Below the pieces are notes generated by a model that saw only the letters and a list, made by a program, of their open reading frames with translations, was not told the origin of the DNA and searched no databases. From an uncultured Bacteroidales bacterium (GTDB lineage Bacteria; Bacteroidota; Bacteroidia; Bacteroidales; Paludibacteraceae): a DNA stretch of 45,655 bases. The stretch's first letter is position 1; each line of letters opens with the position of its first letter. The stretch is from the NCBI GenBank assembly GCA_946404495.1, contig CAMJDT010000015.1, positions 1 through 45,655 on the forward strand, read 5' to 3'. Positions 1 through 7,605 of this stretch are shown here, in pieces. Position numbers and translations under genes: made by a program.

Positions 1-2
1 CG

Positions 3-1226
3 TTTGAGTGTATGTCTAATATCCAACTATGGATCACTCCGCCGCGTGATTTCGGAGTCTTCTTCCCTGTGCTGCATATCGTGTTGCTCACCGCTATCAC
101 CGGTAGTGCGTGGCTTGCGGCGGTCATTGCTTTCCATTTCACGTGGCAGATGATGCATGTCTTCACCATCGGCACGATGTGTTTCGTTGTGCTCACCCAA
201 CTCATGCTTTGCCGACCTTGGTGCCCGATGCCGCAACGGATGCCGCTCAAAGGAATAGATATTCCGACGGGTCTGCTGATTAGTCTGCTTATGCTGATGA
301 TCAGTTATTTCCTCGTTTATGGCGACTACCTCATGTGGCTCCAATCGCCACGTCTGCGATGGATCGTGGCATTCTCGTTCATCCTTCTCGCATTCATTCT
401 CTATCGCCTCAAGACGGTCGAAAAACCCTATATCTCATTGGAAATCTTCAAGTACAAGAACGTCCTTGCTATCCTGCTTGTTACAGCGATTGCCGAACTG
501 CTTTTGGGCGCAGAACACACGCTTGAAGAGATTTATTGGAGCGAAGTGCGCGGTCTCGAAGAGCATACCAAAACAGAGCTGTGTCTATGGTCGTTGCCGG
601 GTGTGTATGCGGGTGTACTGATCACGCTCTACTGGCTTGGGCACAAACGATGGAAAGTGTGGAAACTGTTTGCTATCGGCTTCGGCTGTATCTTTGTTTA
701 CTCGCTCTGGATGTACTTCAACCTCGATGTCAATGTCCCGATTGAGCAATACCGTCTCGGCTTGGCTTTTCGCGGCTGTGCCTACGCTATCCTTGCTTCG
801 TCGCTCATGTGGTCCTTGCACGAGTCGGTGCACGACTTGGAGCATTTCTTCATGGCACTTTTTATCTTCAATGTCATCCACATGTACCTCGCCGGAGCGT
901 CCGGATACGGACTTTATACCACGCTCTTCCAACATTTCATGGCAGATAATATGTCCCGTTACGGCGATTATCTGACGCTGACATCTACATCCCTTCCTTT
1001 TAGGGAAGGGCTTGGGTTAGGCTTATCTTCTCTCAGTCTCTCCGTCATGTCCGTTACCCTCAAGCAGATTTTCGGTCAGATCATCTGGGTGTCTGCTTTC
1101 ATGACGTTTGCTTTCCTTTTGCTTGACATCCCTCGTGTCCGCACCGGCATCGAGAAAGTTCCATATTGGCCTGTCTATGGCATCAAAATGCTCTCGCGCT
1201 TGCGCACAAGCAAAGCCGGAGGGTAA
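3..1226 (+). CDS. MFS exporter, DHA2/EmrB-like, 5'-truncated by window edge
   Basis: Multi-spanning inner-membrane protein, at least eight hydrophobic segments. The stretch around the first 130 residues (paired helices, then a helix, then a EKPYISLEIF loop and an KNVLAIL helix) resembles the second half of DHA2-type drug/proton antiporters, whose first six helices would lie upstream. The frame is open to base 3, so the ATG at 12 is probably internal and the gene partial. Near residue 325 it carries an insertion, SLPFREGLGLG, encoded by a small palindrome (991-1010) that looks inserted in frame. The substrate cannot be deduced. Family call by overall pattern only. Confidence 0.6.
   Translation, partial: FECMSNIQLWITPPRDFGVFFPVLHIVLLTAITGSAWLAAVIAFHFTWQMMHVFTIGTMCFVVLTQLMLCRPWCPMPQRMPLKGIDIPTGLLISLLMLMISYFLVYGDYLMWLQSPRLRWIVAFSFILLAFILYRLKTVEKPYISLEIFKYKNVLAILLVTAIAELLLGAEHTLEEIYWSEVRGLEEHTKTELCLWSLPGVYAGVLITLYWLGHKRWKVWKLFAIGFGCIFVYSLWMYFNLDVNVPIEQYRLGLAFRGCAYAILASSLMWSLHESVHDLEHFFMALFIFNVIHMYLAGASGYGLYTTLFQHFMADNMSRYGDYLTLTSTSLPFREGLGLGLSSLSLSVMSVTLKQIFGQIIWVSAFMTFAFLLLDIPRVRTGIEKVPYWPVYGIKMLSRLRTSKAGG
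991..1010. repeat. Palindromic mini-element inside the MFS gene
   Basis: CCCTTCC (991-997) and GGAAGGG (1004-1010) form a 7-bp inverted repeat with a 6-base loop. A G-rich tail (GGGCTTGGGTTAGG) follows. It translates in frame as SLPFREGLGLG, a low-complexity loop between two hydrophobic segments. Confidence 0.6.
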
Positions 1227-1283
1227 TACAATATTAACAATTAAAAATGTATTATTATGTCAGTAACTATCGACAAAGAAATA

Positions 1284-2087
1284 TTATTCAAAATATTCTA
1301 TACTACGTAATATAACCGCAGGTACAGTTCTTGAATCGGAACGAGTAGGTGTCATCTCATACTTTAACCAATTACCGTACCTATCATGTTGGGAAAATAA
1401 AACTTCAAAATCGCGAAATTTTAGTTTCACCAGTTGACCTTTATCGTTAACGAAACATTTGGCAACAAAACGTCGCACGCCATTGACGGTATAGTAACGT
1501 TTATAATTCCCATTTGGCAGATATTTATACTTAACTAGGGATTGATGATAGGTTGTATTGGATTTCTCTTTCACCAAACGACCCAAGCTATCATAGGTGG
1601 ATTCGTATTCTAGTTTCATTTCCCCCGTCTTGAAGTCTCTATGGTATTTTTCTATGAGTCTTCCATGAGTATCGTAAACAAATGAATCTACAAGGTTTGA
1701 ATTCATGTCATATGCTCGCGTCTTATCTCCTTTGGCATTAAAATAAAACATTATCGTGTCTTCAACGCGCTCGTTTCTTAAATTTCGTCGGTTTTTGCGA
1801 TAAAAATATAGGCAACTATTGCTATCCGTATATTGATAACTACTCTGACTATTCATTATTATCACACCTGACTCATTGATATCGTAACTTTCTGTTATTC
1901 CGATAGTATCGAATACCTCTACTGTCCTATCCTCCTCTTTTCCATCAACGTAAACGATAGTGGTCATGTGCTTTATAGGGCCGTAGGTCTTAAAGAACTC
2001 TCCTCTATAATCATCGTTTCTGAATTGAGCGGATAGGTATGCTGAAAAAAGAAAACATGCAAATAATATGATAGCGCATCGTTTCAT
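1284..2087 (-). CDS. Secreted YD/RHS-repeat-like protein, unknown function
   Basis: 267 residues if started at the ATG that opens a clear signal peptide (MKRCAIILFACFLFSAYLSAQ, cleavage after the Ala-Gln region). A longer reading adds 15 polar residues before the signal and is unlikely. The second half has degenerate YD/RHS-like repeats: YFNAKGDKTR, YDTHGRLIEKY, YDSLGRLVKEK, FVNDKGQLVKL, HDRYGNWLKYE. Such repeats form beta-strand wrapping structures in cell-surface and toxin-delivery proteins, but here the protein is short and lacks a recognisable core or toxin domain. It begins 50 bp after the kinase-like gene on the same strand and may share its transcript. Function unknown. Confidence 0.7.
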   Translation of the reverse strand: MKRCAIILFACFLFSAYLSAQFRNDDYRGEFFKTYGPIKHMTTIVYVDGKEEDRTVEVFDTIGITESYDINESGVIIMNSQSSYQYTDSNSCLYFYRKNRRNLRNERVEDTIMFYFNAKGDKTRAYDMNSNLVDSFVYDTHGRLIEKYHRDFKTGEMKLEYESTYDSLGRLVKEKSNTTYHQSLVKYKYLPNGNYKRYYTVNGVRRFVAKCFVNDKGQLVKLKFRDFEVLFSQHDRYGNWLKYEMTPTRSDSRTVPAVILRSIEYFE

Positions 2088-2136
2088 TTTCGATTCTATG
2101 TTTGTTCTGCTTTTACTTTCGAACAGGGACAAAAGG

Positions 2137-2928
2137 TTATTTTTCTTGCTTGATAAACTTAACGATACAATCGATACAGATAGGTTTGCCGGATTGCGGG
2201 TCGATAAAGACGTTTGCGGGATGCATATCTTCGAGGTGCAGACGGTCGCTGATATAGTTTACTCCGTTACCGTCACCGTTGTCATGGAAACCTTTCGTGC
2301 CTACCATTTCGTCAATCTCTGCTTTGGTAGCAAGACGTTGGCAACCGATATAAGGCTGGGTAAGGATAATACGGAACAATCCGTCTAAGTCGCGCGTGAA
2401 ACCAATAGTGGTCATTTGCGTTTCCGGGAACAATGCATTGTGGAGCACAATTGCTTCTAATGCTTTATCAAAAGTGGAATAGATTGAAGTACGCTCTTTG
2501 ACGACAGATGTGTCTCCTGACTTGTAATACACTTTGGCTTCTGCGCCTTTGGCAATCATAGGTCCATAGACAGATGTGAATACCTTTTCAGGATTCGAGA
2601 ACCAGATACCTTTAGCACGCGCCCATTGTTCAACGGCTTCTTCTTGTTTGGCATCTATTTCCCAACTTGCTGGGCTGCTTGTTTGGCATTTAAGAGAAAA
2701 GCGACCTGGTTCAAGGCTTGCTCGCGCGTAACTGCATATGGCATACGCCCCAATGAGCGGCGAATCTGCAAGGCAGAGGCCTGCATGCTCTTGTTGATTA
2801 AATCGATCAAGATTTGTTCTTCCATTGAGTATATCGTTTATGTAGGTATCTATCAATTCTAATGTATGAGCAGAGAAACCGCTTTCGCGGATACTATCAT
2901 ATATTGCTATAAGTCTCTGTTCGTTCAT
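2137..2928 (-). CDS. Protein-kinase-like protein of the polyvalent type
   Basis: 263 residues from the ATG at 2928; the frame stays open further upstream but that region holds the promoter. The C-terminal third has LHLEDMHPANVFIDP followed by GKPICIDC, which matches a kinase-like catalytic loop (HxxNVF) and metal-binding aspartate (ID). VYYKSGDTSVVKE near residue 135 could be the ATP-binding lysine region. Kinase-like domains of this kind occur in polyvalent proteins of mobile elements. No signal peptide, so probably cytoplasmic. A good promoter lies at 2949-2980. Call rests on motif resemblance. Confidence 0.55.
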   Translation of the reverse strand: MNEQRLIAIYDSIRESGFSAHTLELIDTYINDILNGRTNLDRFNQQEHAGLCLADSPLIGAYAICSYARASLEPGRFSLKCQTSSPASWEIDAKQEEAVEQWARAKGIWFSNPEKVFTSVYGPMIAKGAEAKVYYKSGDTSVVKERTSIYSTFDKALEAIVLHNALFPETQMTTIGFTRDLDGLFRIILTQPYIGCQRLATKAEIDEMVGTKGFHDNGDGNGVNYISDRLHLEDMHPANVFIDPQSGKPICIDCIVKFIKQEK

Positions 2929-2948
2929 CTCTTTATTACTTTTGGCTG

Positions 2949-2980
2949 CAAAGTTACTACTTTTTCTTGATATATGCAAA
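2949..2980 (-). promoter_or_regulatory. Bacteroidetes-type promoter of the kinase-like gene
   Basis: On the minus strand TTTGCATAT (TTTG at 2980-2977), 20-bp spacer, then TAACTTTG (2956-2949). The start codon is 20 bases downstream of the -7 box. Confidence 0.75.
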
Positions 2981-3019
2981 TAAAATTGCGATTTTTATTC
3001 TAAAGTAGCAATAATGGCT

Positions 3020-4084
3020 TTATAGTATCTCTTTCAAGAGGCGGATATGCTCCGGGGGTGTGGCCCAACTGGTAGCGAAGCGGGTGATGGCGCGGCCGTC
3101 GGGGAGGCGGTCCCAGATCTCGTAAAGCACTTTGCCTTCCAGGCGCTGCATCTGCTCCGGCGTCAGGATCGGGAACTGCTGATTGGTGGGCGACTGAATA
3201 TAGAGCGGTATCTGTTTCTCGCTAAAGAGCTGCTGCAACTGCATCGCCATGTCAATTGCATGCCGGCTGATGCGGAAATAGAGTTCGTCGGTAAAGAGCG
3301 TGTCGAACTGAATGCCTAAGAGTCGTCCTTTGGCCAAGAGCGCACCGTGCAGCTTGACAACGGTCAGCAGCGGCTGCGGTGCATCGCCCTTGGGGAAGAC
3401 TACCGCTTCGCCGCAGAGGGCACCGATCTTGGTTCCGCCGATATAGAAGACGTCGCATAGCTGTGCCAACGCAGGCAGGTCGATATCCGCAGCCGCGCTC
3501 ATCAGTCCGTATCCCAACCGCGCGCCATCGATGAAAAGCATGAGACCGTTATCGCGGCAGATGCGGTGGATCGCCTCCAGTTCGCTACGCGAGTAGAGCG
3601 TGCCGTATTCGGTGGGGTAGGAGAGATATACCATCTTGGGGTTCGCCATATGTTGCCAGGTGTCGTCCGCAAAGAAGCGCGCGAGGTAGTTCTGTAGATC
3701 CTCCGCATGCATCTTGCCCTCGTGCTGCGGCAGCGTGATGACCTTATGTCCGTTGTGCTCCACGGCGCCCGCCTCGTGCACGGCGATATGTCCGGTCTCC
3801 GCGGCAATGACCGCACCAAAGCGAGGCAGGACAGCGTCGATGATCGTGGCATTGGTCTGCGTGCCGCCTACGAGCAGCACCACATCGGCGTTCGGACAAC
3901 CGCAGGCTGCGCGTATCTTTTCTATAGCCGCTTGCGTGAACCGGTCACTCCCGTAGCCGGGCTCCTGCATCATGTTGGTCTCCATCAATCGCTGCAGAAT
4001 CAGAGGATGTGCCCCCTCGTTGTAGTCGCAGGTAAACGATATCGGTGTTGAGTTTATACTATTGGAATGATTCATTGTACTCAT
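3020..4084 (-). CDS. Threonine-aldolase-family PLP enzyme (beta-eliminating lyase)
   Basis: 354 residues, the usual length of low-specificity L-threonine aldolases, which split threonine or allo-threonine to glycine and acetaldehyde using pyridoxal phosphate. Visible landmarks: DYNEGAHP at the N-terminus, the cofactor loop VGGTQTNAT (72-80), the aspartate of LFIDGARL (D186) and the Schiff-base lysine in YIGGTKIGAL (K219). A cytoplasmic fold-type I enzyme. Follows the 4105-4872 gene by 20 bp and has no promoter of its own, so probably co-transcribed. Other members of the beta-eliminating-lyase family share these motifs, so the exact substrate is not certain. Confidence 0.85.
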   Translation of the reverse strand: MSTMNHSNSINSTPISFTCDYNEGAHPLILQRLMETNMMQEPGYGSDRFTQAAIEKIRAACGCPNADVVLLVGGTQTNATIIDAVLPRFGAVIAAETGHIAVHEAGAVEHNGHKVITLPQHEGKMHAEDLQNYLARFFADDTWQHMANPKMVYLSYPTEYGTLYSRSELEAIHRICRDNGLMLFIDGARLGYGLMSAAADIDLPALAQLCDVFYIGGTKIGALCGEAVVFPKGDAPQPLLTVVKLHGALLAKGRLLGIQFDTLFTDELYFRISRHAIDMAMQLQQLFSEKQIPLYIQSPTNQQFPILTPEQMQRLEGKVLYEIWDRLPDGRAITRFATSWATPPEHIRLLKEIL

Positions 4085-4104
4085 ATCAGTTACTTATTTT
4101 CAAT

Positions 4105-4872
4105 TTAATTAATCAGCCACGAAACGCCCAATCCTACCATGCTGAAATCCTTAGGACTCAGGCAGCTGAAACCGGCGTAGATATCCAGTTGCACTCGCTC
4201 ATGCACCAGCCAGTTGAAGCCGAAGTCGAGGTTCGGATCCGCTTCGGTCTTGCCGAGGCCGTATTTGGTGAAGTAGTTGTAACTCTCGACGAACGCCCCT
4301 AAGTCGTCCGTGATATTGAATCCGAGACTCACGCCTAAGAAGGTAGCCGGTATCGCAGAATAGCCGTCCCACACGGCACCCACGTTATAGCAGATATTGA
4401 ACCAATCCGTGACGTCGTTACTGAAGAGCGCATACAGCGACGGCGCCACGTGCATCGTGGAGGCCATCTCCTTGGTGCAGGGGATCGCGAGATTGACCAT
4501 CAGGCTGACCTTAGGGATCCATTTATGCTGCTCGCTTCCGTCAAAGACGCGCACTTTGGTTCCCAACACCAGCGGAGCGAGTTCGTACTCCCACTGTTTG
4601 CCGTTTTGCAGCAGCTGTCCGTCGTATTCCACCCTCAGTTCCGCGAACGATGTGATACCGAATCGGAACATCGTCTTAGGCATTGTCATCACATGCATAC
4701 CCGCAATCCATCCGCCTTCGAATTCCGTCTCCCACATCACTTTCTTAAACGGCATCACACCCGTTCCCGTTGCCATACCCGGTCTGTCCGGCTCCATCCA
4801 TTCTACCTCATCTTCCGCCATCACGCATACACTCAACGAAAGGAGTAATAGTATACTGATAATATTCTTCAT
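4105..4872 (-). CDS. Outer-membrane transporter-like protein (phenol MetA-pathway type)
   Basis: 255 residues from the ATG at 4872, with signal peptide KNIISILLLLSLSVCVMAED. After it come WMEPDRPGMATGTGVMPFKK and alternating hydrophobic/polar strands ending in an aromatic GLGVSWLIN, as in small outer-membrane beta barrels. The DRPG...TGT...P start resembles proteins annotated as putative MetA-pathway-of-phenol-degradation transporters. The real substrate is not known and the family name is historical. The -7 box ends only 9 bases before the ATG, so the mRNA would be nearly leaderless. First gene of a likely two-gene operon with the PLP enzyme. Confidence 0.7.
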   Translation of the reverse strand: MKNIISILLLLSLSVCVMAEDEVEWMEPDRPGMATGTGVMPFKKVMWETEFEGGWIAGMHVMTMPKTMFRFGITSFAELRVEYDGQLLQNGKQWEYELAPLVLGTKVRVFDGSEQHKWIPKVSLMVNLAIPCTKEMASTMHVAPSLYALFSNDVTDWFNICYNVGAVWDGYSAIPATFLGVSLGFNITDDLGAFVESYNYFTKYGLGKTEADPNLDFGFNWLVHERVQLDIYAGFSCLSPKDFSMVGLGVSWLIN

Positions 4873-4881
4873 ATTTGCCTG

Positions 4882-4913
4882 CAAAGATAGTGAAATTTTT
4901 GCATATGTGCAAG
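4882..4913 (-). promoter_or_regulatory. Promoter with very short leader
   Basis: Minus strand: TTGCACATATG (TTG at 4912-4910), 20-bp spacer, TATCTTTG (4889-4882), then nine bases before the ATG at 4872. Transcription starting about seven bases after the box would leave a leader of only a few bases. Confidence 0.75.
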
Positions 4914-4974
4914 AAAAAATGCAGATTTTTTATCAAACCTGCATATTTTCCAAAACTTTAGGGCAATCTTACAA

Positions 4975-5084
4975 ACTCTCGGTTGGGCCTCGAGTCCGGC
5001 TTCGGCGAGTTCGCGTTCGGTTTTGCCCTCTGCCGGGATATCCCACACGTTACGGGCGAAGCGTGCAAACTTGGGTAAGCCATT
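4975..5084 (-). pseudogene. Relic resembling an iron-containing alcohol dehydrogenase
   Basis: Read on the minus strand from 5084, one frame gives NGLPKFARFARNVWDIPAEG followed by KTERELAEAGLEAQPRVC, about 37 residues. The FARxVW...AEAGLEA pattern resembles the C-terminal third of YqhD/butanol-dehydrogenase-type iron alcohol dehydrogenases. A stop (TAG, 5087-5085) immediately precedes the segment, there is no start codon, and the frame runs into the promoter of the next gene. No other part of such a gene is nearby. Resemblance is by eye, so the family is tentative, but the stretch looks like decayed coding DNA. Confidence 0.45.
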
Positions 5085-5097
5085 CTAGATGATTATT

Positions 5098-5448
5098 TTA
5101 TGCAGTTTTTGCTTTTTTTAAGGTGGATCTAAGAGGTGTTACGTGTTGCTTCATCGCGTGCTTTTTCTTGTGGTGCACGGGCGAGAGGTAAAGTTGGAAG
5201 ACCCGATGATCCTTATAGACGGTGTGGCCTTTTTTGGTTTGGAGTCGGCAGATGATCCAATAGCCGCATTTTTCGGCTTCCGGGAGGGTGTTCAGACGAC
5301 CTGTAGGCACAACTAATTCGTCACAATGGAAGATGACCTCGATGGACGTGGAAGAGGTTCGTTTGCGACGATGAACGATCTCTGCCCCAAGTAGTTGTTT
5401 GAGGTGGAGATAGAAATTATATAATATCGGGTGTATCTTACAGTTCAT
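5098..5448 (-). CDS. Small basic hypothetical protein
   Basis: 116 residues, lysine/histidine-rich towards the C-terminus (SPVHHKKKHAMKQHV, TLKKAKTA), no signal peptide or membrane segment. No family recognised. The only promoter in reach is at 5700-5731, which would give a leader of about 245 bases. It abuts the dehydrogenase-like relic downstream. It may be a real small gene or part of the same decayed region. Confidence 0.45.
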   Translation of the reverse strand: MNCKIHPILYNFYLHLKQLLGAEIVHRRKRTSSTSIEVIFHCDELVVPTGRLNTLPEAEKCGYWIICRLQTKKGHTVYKDHRVFQLYLSPVHHKKKHAMKQHVTPLRSTLKKAKTA

Positions 5449-5484
5449 GATTGGTTTTTACGAAAAGAAGGGCAACTTCACGGG

Positions 5485-5505
5485 ATAATATACATAGTAT
5501 ATTAT
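5485..5505. repeat. 21-bp palindrome
   Basis: ATAATATAC - ATA - GTATATTAT: perfect 9-bp arms around three bases, pure A+T except for the C/G pair at the centre. Size and symmetry suit a dimeric regulator or a replication/partition-type site, but no protein partner is evident. Confidence 0.6.
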
Positions 5506-5699
5506 AGCCTCGAGAATGATTCGAGATTGGCTCGAAAAACCTCGGTAACCGACTCGTAATGCTCTCGATTCACTCCCGGCGCGCGTGCTGCTTTTGAGCA
5601 TATTTTTACAACTTTTTGCAGGCAATTTTCATTGAAAATATCAACTTTTTGCATGTATTTCGCTGCTGTTTTTACAACTTATTGCATCAAAATTCGCTG

Positions 5700-5731
5700 C
5701 AAATTTACACATTTCAATTGAATTATGCAAA
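5700..5731 (-). promoter_or_regulatory. Promoter in repeated block P (copy 1)
   Basis: Minus strand: TTTGCATAATTC (TTTG 5731-5728), 20-bp spacer, TAAATTTG (5707-5700). The surrounding ~85 bp (about 5695-5782) recur at 14912-14998 upstream of an AbiEi gene. Here the next gene is 250 bp away. Confidence 0.7.
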
Positions 5732-5838
5732 TATTTCCTACACTTTTTAATAAAAATCCGCATTTTTATTGCCGATAAGGGGTTTTTGGTACGTAAATAC
5801 CGTTATCGGGGAATAACGATGTACTGGTGTTTCATTGT

Positions 5839-6669
5839 TTAGTGAAATAGATTGTAAATATAGGTGCTATCGATGTGTCGGGACTGAAGGAAGTGGTCTT
5901 TCGGGAACGGGGTATCATGACTTGTAGCACCGCCAGCATACTTGAAACTTACTTCAGGCAAATAAGGGCAGGAATAGAATGTGTTTAATTGAATATACAT
6001 TTCCTGTTCCGAATAAGGCCGGTGGGGTATTTCGTACCAATATGTTGCAAAACCCCGATAGGTAAAATGGATATTGACCAAACTATCCGGCATAAAAACA
6101 GTAAACTCACCAATGTTGGCAGCCTTGTGCAGTAGTCGAATGCGTTGAGCTTGAGAGTCATCAATATCGAAGACGGTGTCCTTGGTAAATATCCATATTG
6201 GGGGAGCAATAATCCGGTTTCTTCCTGTTACCTTGCGCGTTTGCAAAAGGTTGTTTTGGGTAATGACCAGTGCTGTGCTGTCAGGTAACGAGAGTGAATC
6301 CGTTGCATAACGGCACAAGTGCATAATGGCATCGCGGTTGGTGATATACTTTTTCTCCATATCTTCAGGGATACGATTGGTGCCGTTAGGAAGGACATAA
6401 AACAACAGCAACCACAACGCAATAATTATTGCGTTCCAGATAAGAATTATTATGCGGGAACGGTTGTCCGTTTTTTGAAACAGAGCGTATATGGAAACGC
6501 CAAGACCTGCCGGAAAAGAGCATATGGCAACAAAACAACTACTGAGCCATACTACCAAGGATAAATCTACCTCATACAAACTATAGAAGAGACAATAAAG
6601 AATAGTCAATAGGGTATTGACTGACAAAATGATATATGCGATAGCGATAATAGGAGAGAGGCGTTTCAT
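5839..6669 (-). CDS. Membrane protein with exported C-terminal domain, unknown
   Basis: 276 residues from the ATG at 6669. An in-frame ATG at 6699 exists, but the sequence before 6669 (ACTCCC-ATGAAACGCC) matches the contexts of neighbouring starts at 7600 and 13211. Four hydrophobic segments within the first ~100 residues (IIAIAYIILSVNTLLTILYCLF, then SSCFVAICSFPAGLGVS region, then two more), followed by a ~170-residue soluble part rich in beta-forming residues and ending HIDSTYIYNLFH. Topology and C-terminal spacing (YWYEIPHRPY...FKY) resemble the 11658-12527 protein (YWFRTEFPPE...FTY), so the two may be distant paralogues. Third gene after fic. Confidence 0.7.
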   Translation of the reverse strand: MKRLSPIIAIAYIILSVNTLLTILYCLFYSLYEVDLSLVVWLSSCFVAICSFPAGLGVSIYALFQKTDNRSRIIILIWNAIIIALWLLLFYVLPNGTNRIPEDMEKKYITNRDAIMHLCRYATDSLSLPDSTALVITQNNLLQTRKVTGRNRIIAPPIWIFTKDTVFDIDDSQAQRIRLLHKAANIGEFTVFMPDSLVNIHFTYRGFATYWYEIPHRPYSEQEMYIQLNTFYSCPYLPEVSFKYAGGATSHDTPFPKDHFLQSRHIDSTYIYNLFH

Positions 6670-6730
6670 GGGAGTATTGATGTTAATGTTCATATCCATC
6701 TACGCGGTAATTATATATGTTGCAGGCGGT

Positions 6731-7600
6731 TCATTTTTTCTTTTTGCGCTGTTTGATTTCTTTTTTGAGATAGTCGATGTTATGCTTAATGAGCGTATCT
6801 TTCGGATCGGCTTTAGAAGCCTTCTGCATCCAGATGAGCGCTTGCTCGTAGTCATCTTGCTGATAGTAAATAGCCGCTTTGTCGTTCAAAAAAACAGGCG
6901 AAGAGGGATAGTAGGTAAGTGCCGTTTCCACCAGCTGCATTGCTTCGGAATAGAATTCATTGGAAAGTAACGTGTTCATCCTACCCTGAACAGTTCGGAC
7001 GACAGGGTTGTCTTCCGGTCGATCGGTTTTGTCAAGCGGTTCGTCATTGGTATAAAGCCATGAACCGGTAAGTTGAGTGCTATAGGCGAGCATGCGGTCG
7101 AAGACAGTAATCATTCGTTCCAATTCGTCCGCATAGAGGAGCGTCATGATTTCGCCCTGCCATATATCCAATCGCTCGGGATAACGAACTAATGCTCGCT
7201 CTAACCAATCGATGGATTGCTCGAAATGCACGCTATCCACGAGTGAATATCCCTGGTACACATATCCGGCTATGCCGCCGGTAGAATCGCTTAGGGTCAT
7301 AGCTTCCTCCACGTAAGGCGGCTTGCGGACGCTCATGGTGATGCCGGGGATAATAGCGCGATTAAAATGGTAATTAAACTCACATGTAAACCTATCTGCG
7401 CAGTCCGGCCCGCTTAGAGCCCAATGATCAAGATACTCGCGGATAAGGGGCATAGAATCTATCTGACCCGTTTGGGAGGACGAGTGAATCGTGTCGCATA
7501 CGGCGGTGAAGCCGTTATACCAATCCGTACAGGTTTGGTTAGAAGTCTCAGCGAATGCCATTACCGGCATGAACAGGAAAATGTAAAAGAGGTGTTTCAT
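6731..7600 (-). CDS. Secreted TPR protein
   Basis: 289 residues with signal peptide MKHLFYIFLFMPVMAFAET. The C-terminal half contains tetratricopeptide-like helical pairs: SIDWLERALVRYPERLDIW, SEAMQLVETALTYYPSSPVF and YEQALIWMQKASKADPKDT. It ends in a lysine tail KQRKKKK. TPRs mediate protein-protein contacts; the location is probably periplasmic. It lies 5 bp after the fic stop and 61 bp before the 5839 gene start, so it belongs to the fic transcript. Function unknown. Confidence 0.75.
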   Translation of the reverse strand: MKHLFYIFLFMPVMAFAETSNQTCTDWYNGFTAVCDTIHSSSQTGQIDSMPLIREYLDHWALSGPDCADRFTCEFNYHFNRAIIPGITMSVRKPPYVEEAMTLSDSTGGIAGYVYQGYSLVDSVHFEQSIDWLERALVRYPERLDIWQGEIMTLLYADELERMITVFDRMLAYSTQLTGSWLYTNDEPLDKTDRPEDNPVVRTVQGRMNTLLSNEFYSEAMQLVETALTYYPSSPVFLNDKAAIYYQQDDYEQALIWMQKASKADPKDTLIKHNIDYLKKEIKQRKKKK

Positions 7601-7605
7601 AGGGG

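Larger units (their letters stand above)
5449..5838. other. Repeat-rich gene-free stretch
   Basis: 390 bp without a convincing gene. From left to right: a 21-bp near-perfect palindrome (5485-5505), six TCG trinucleotides at 10-12 bp spacing (5510-5567), three copies of a motif like ACAACTTTTTGCA (5603-5686), a promoter block facing left (5700-5731) within an ~85-bp sequence repeated at 14912-14998, and a truncated start MKHQYIVIPR* (5835-5803, minus). Two small inverted repeats (GGTA...TACC and CGTTAT...ATAACG, 5788-5816) lie behind the 5839 gene and could end its transcript. Confidence 0.7.
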
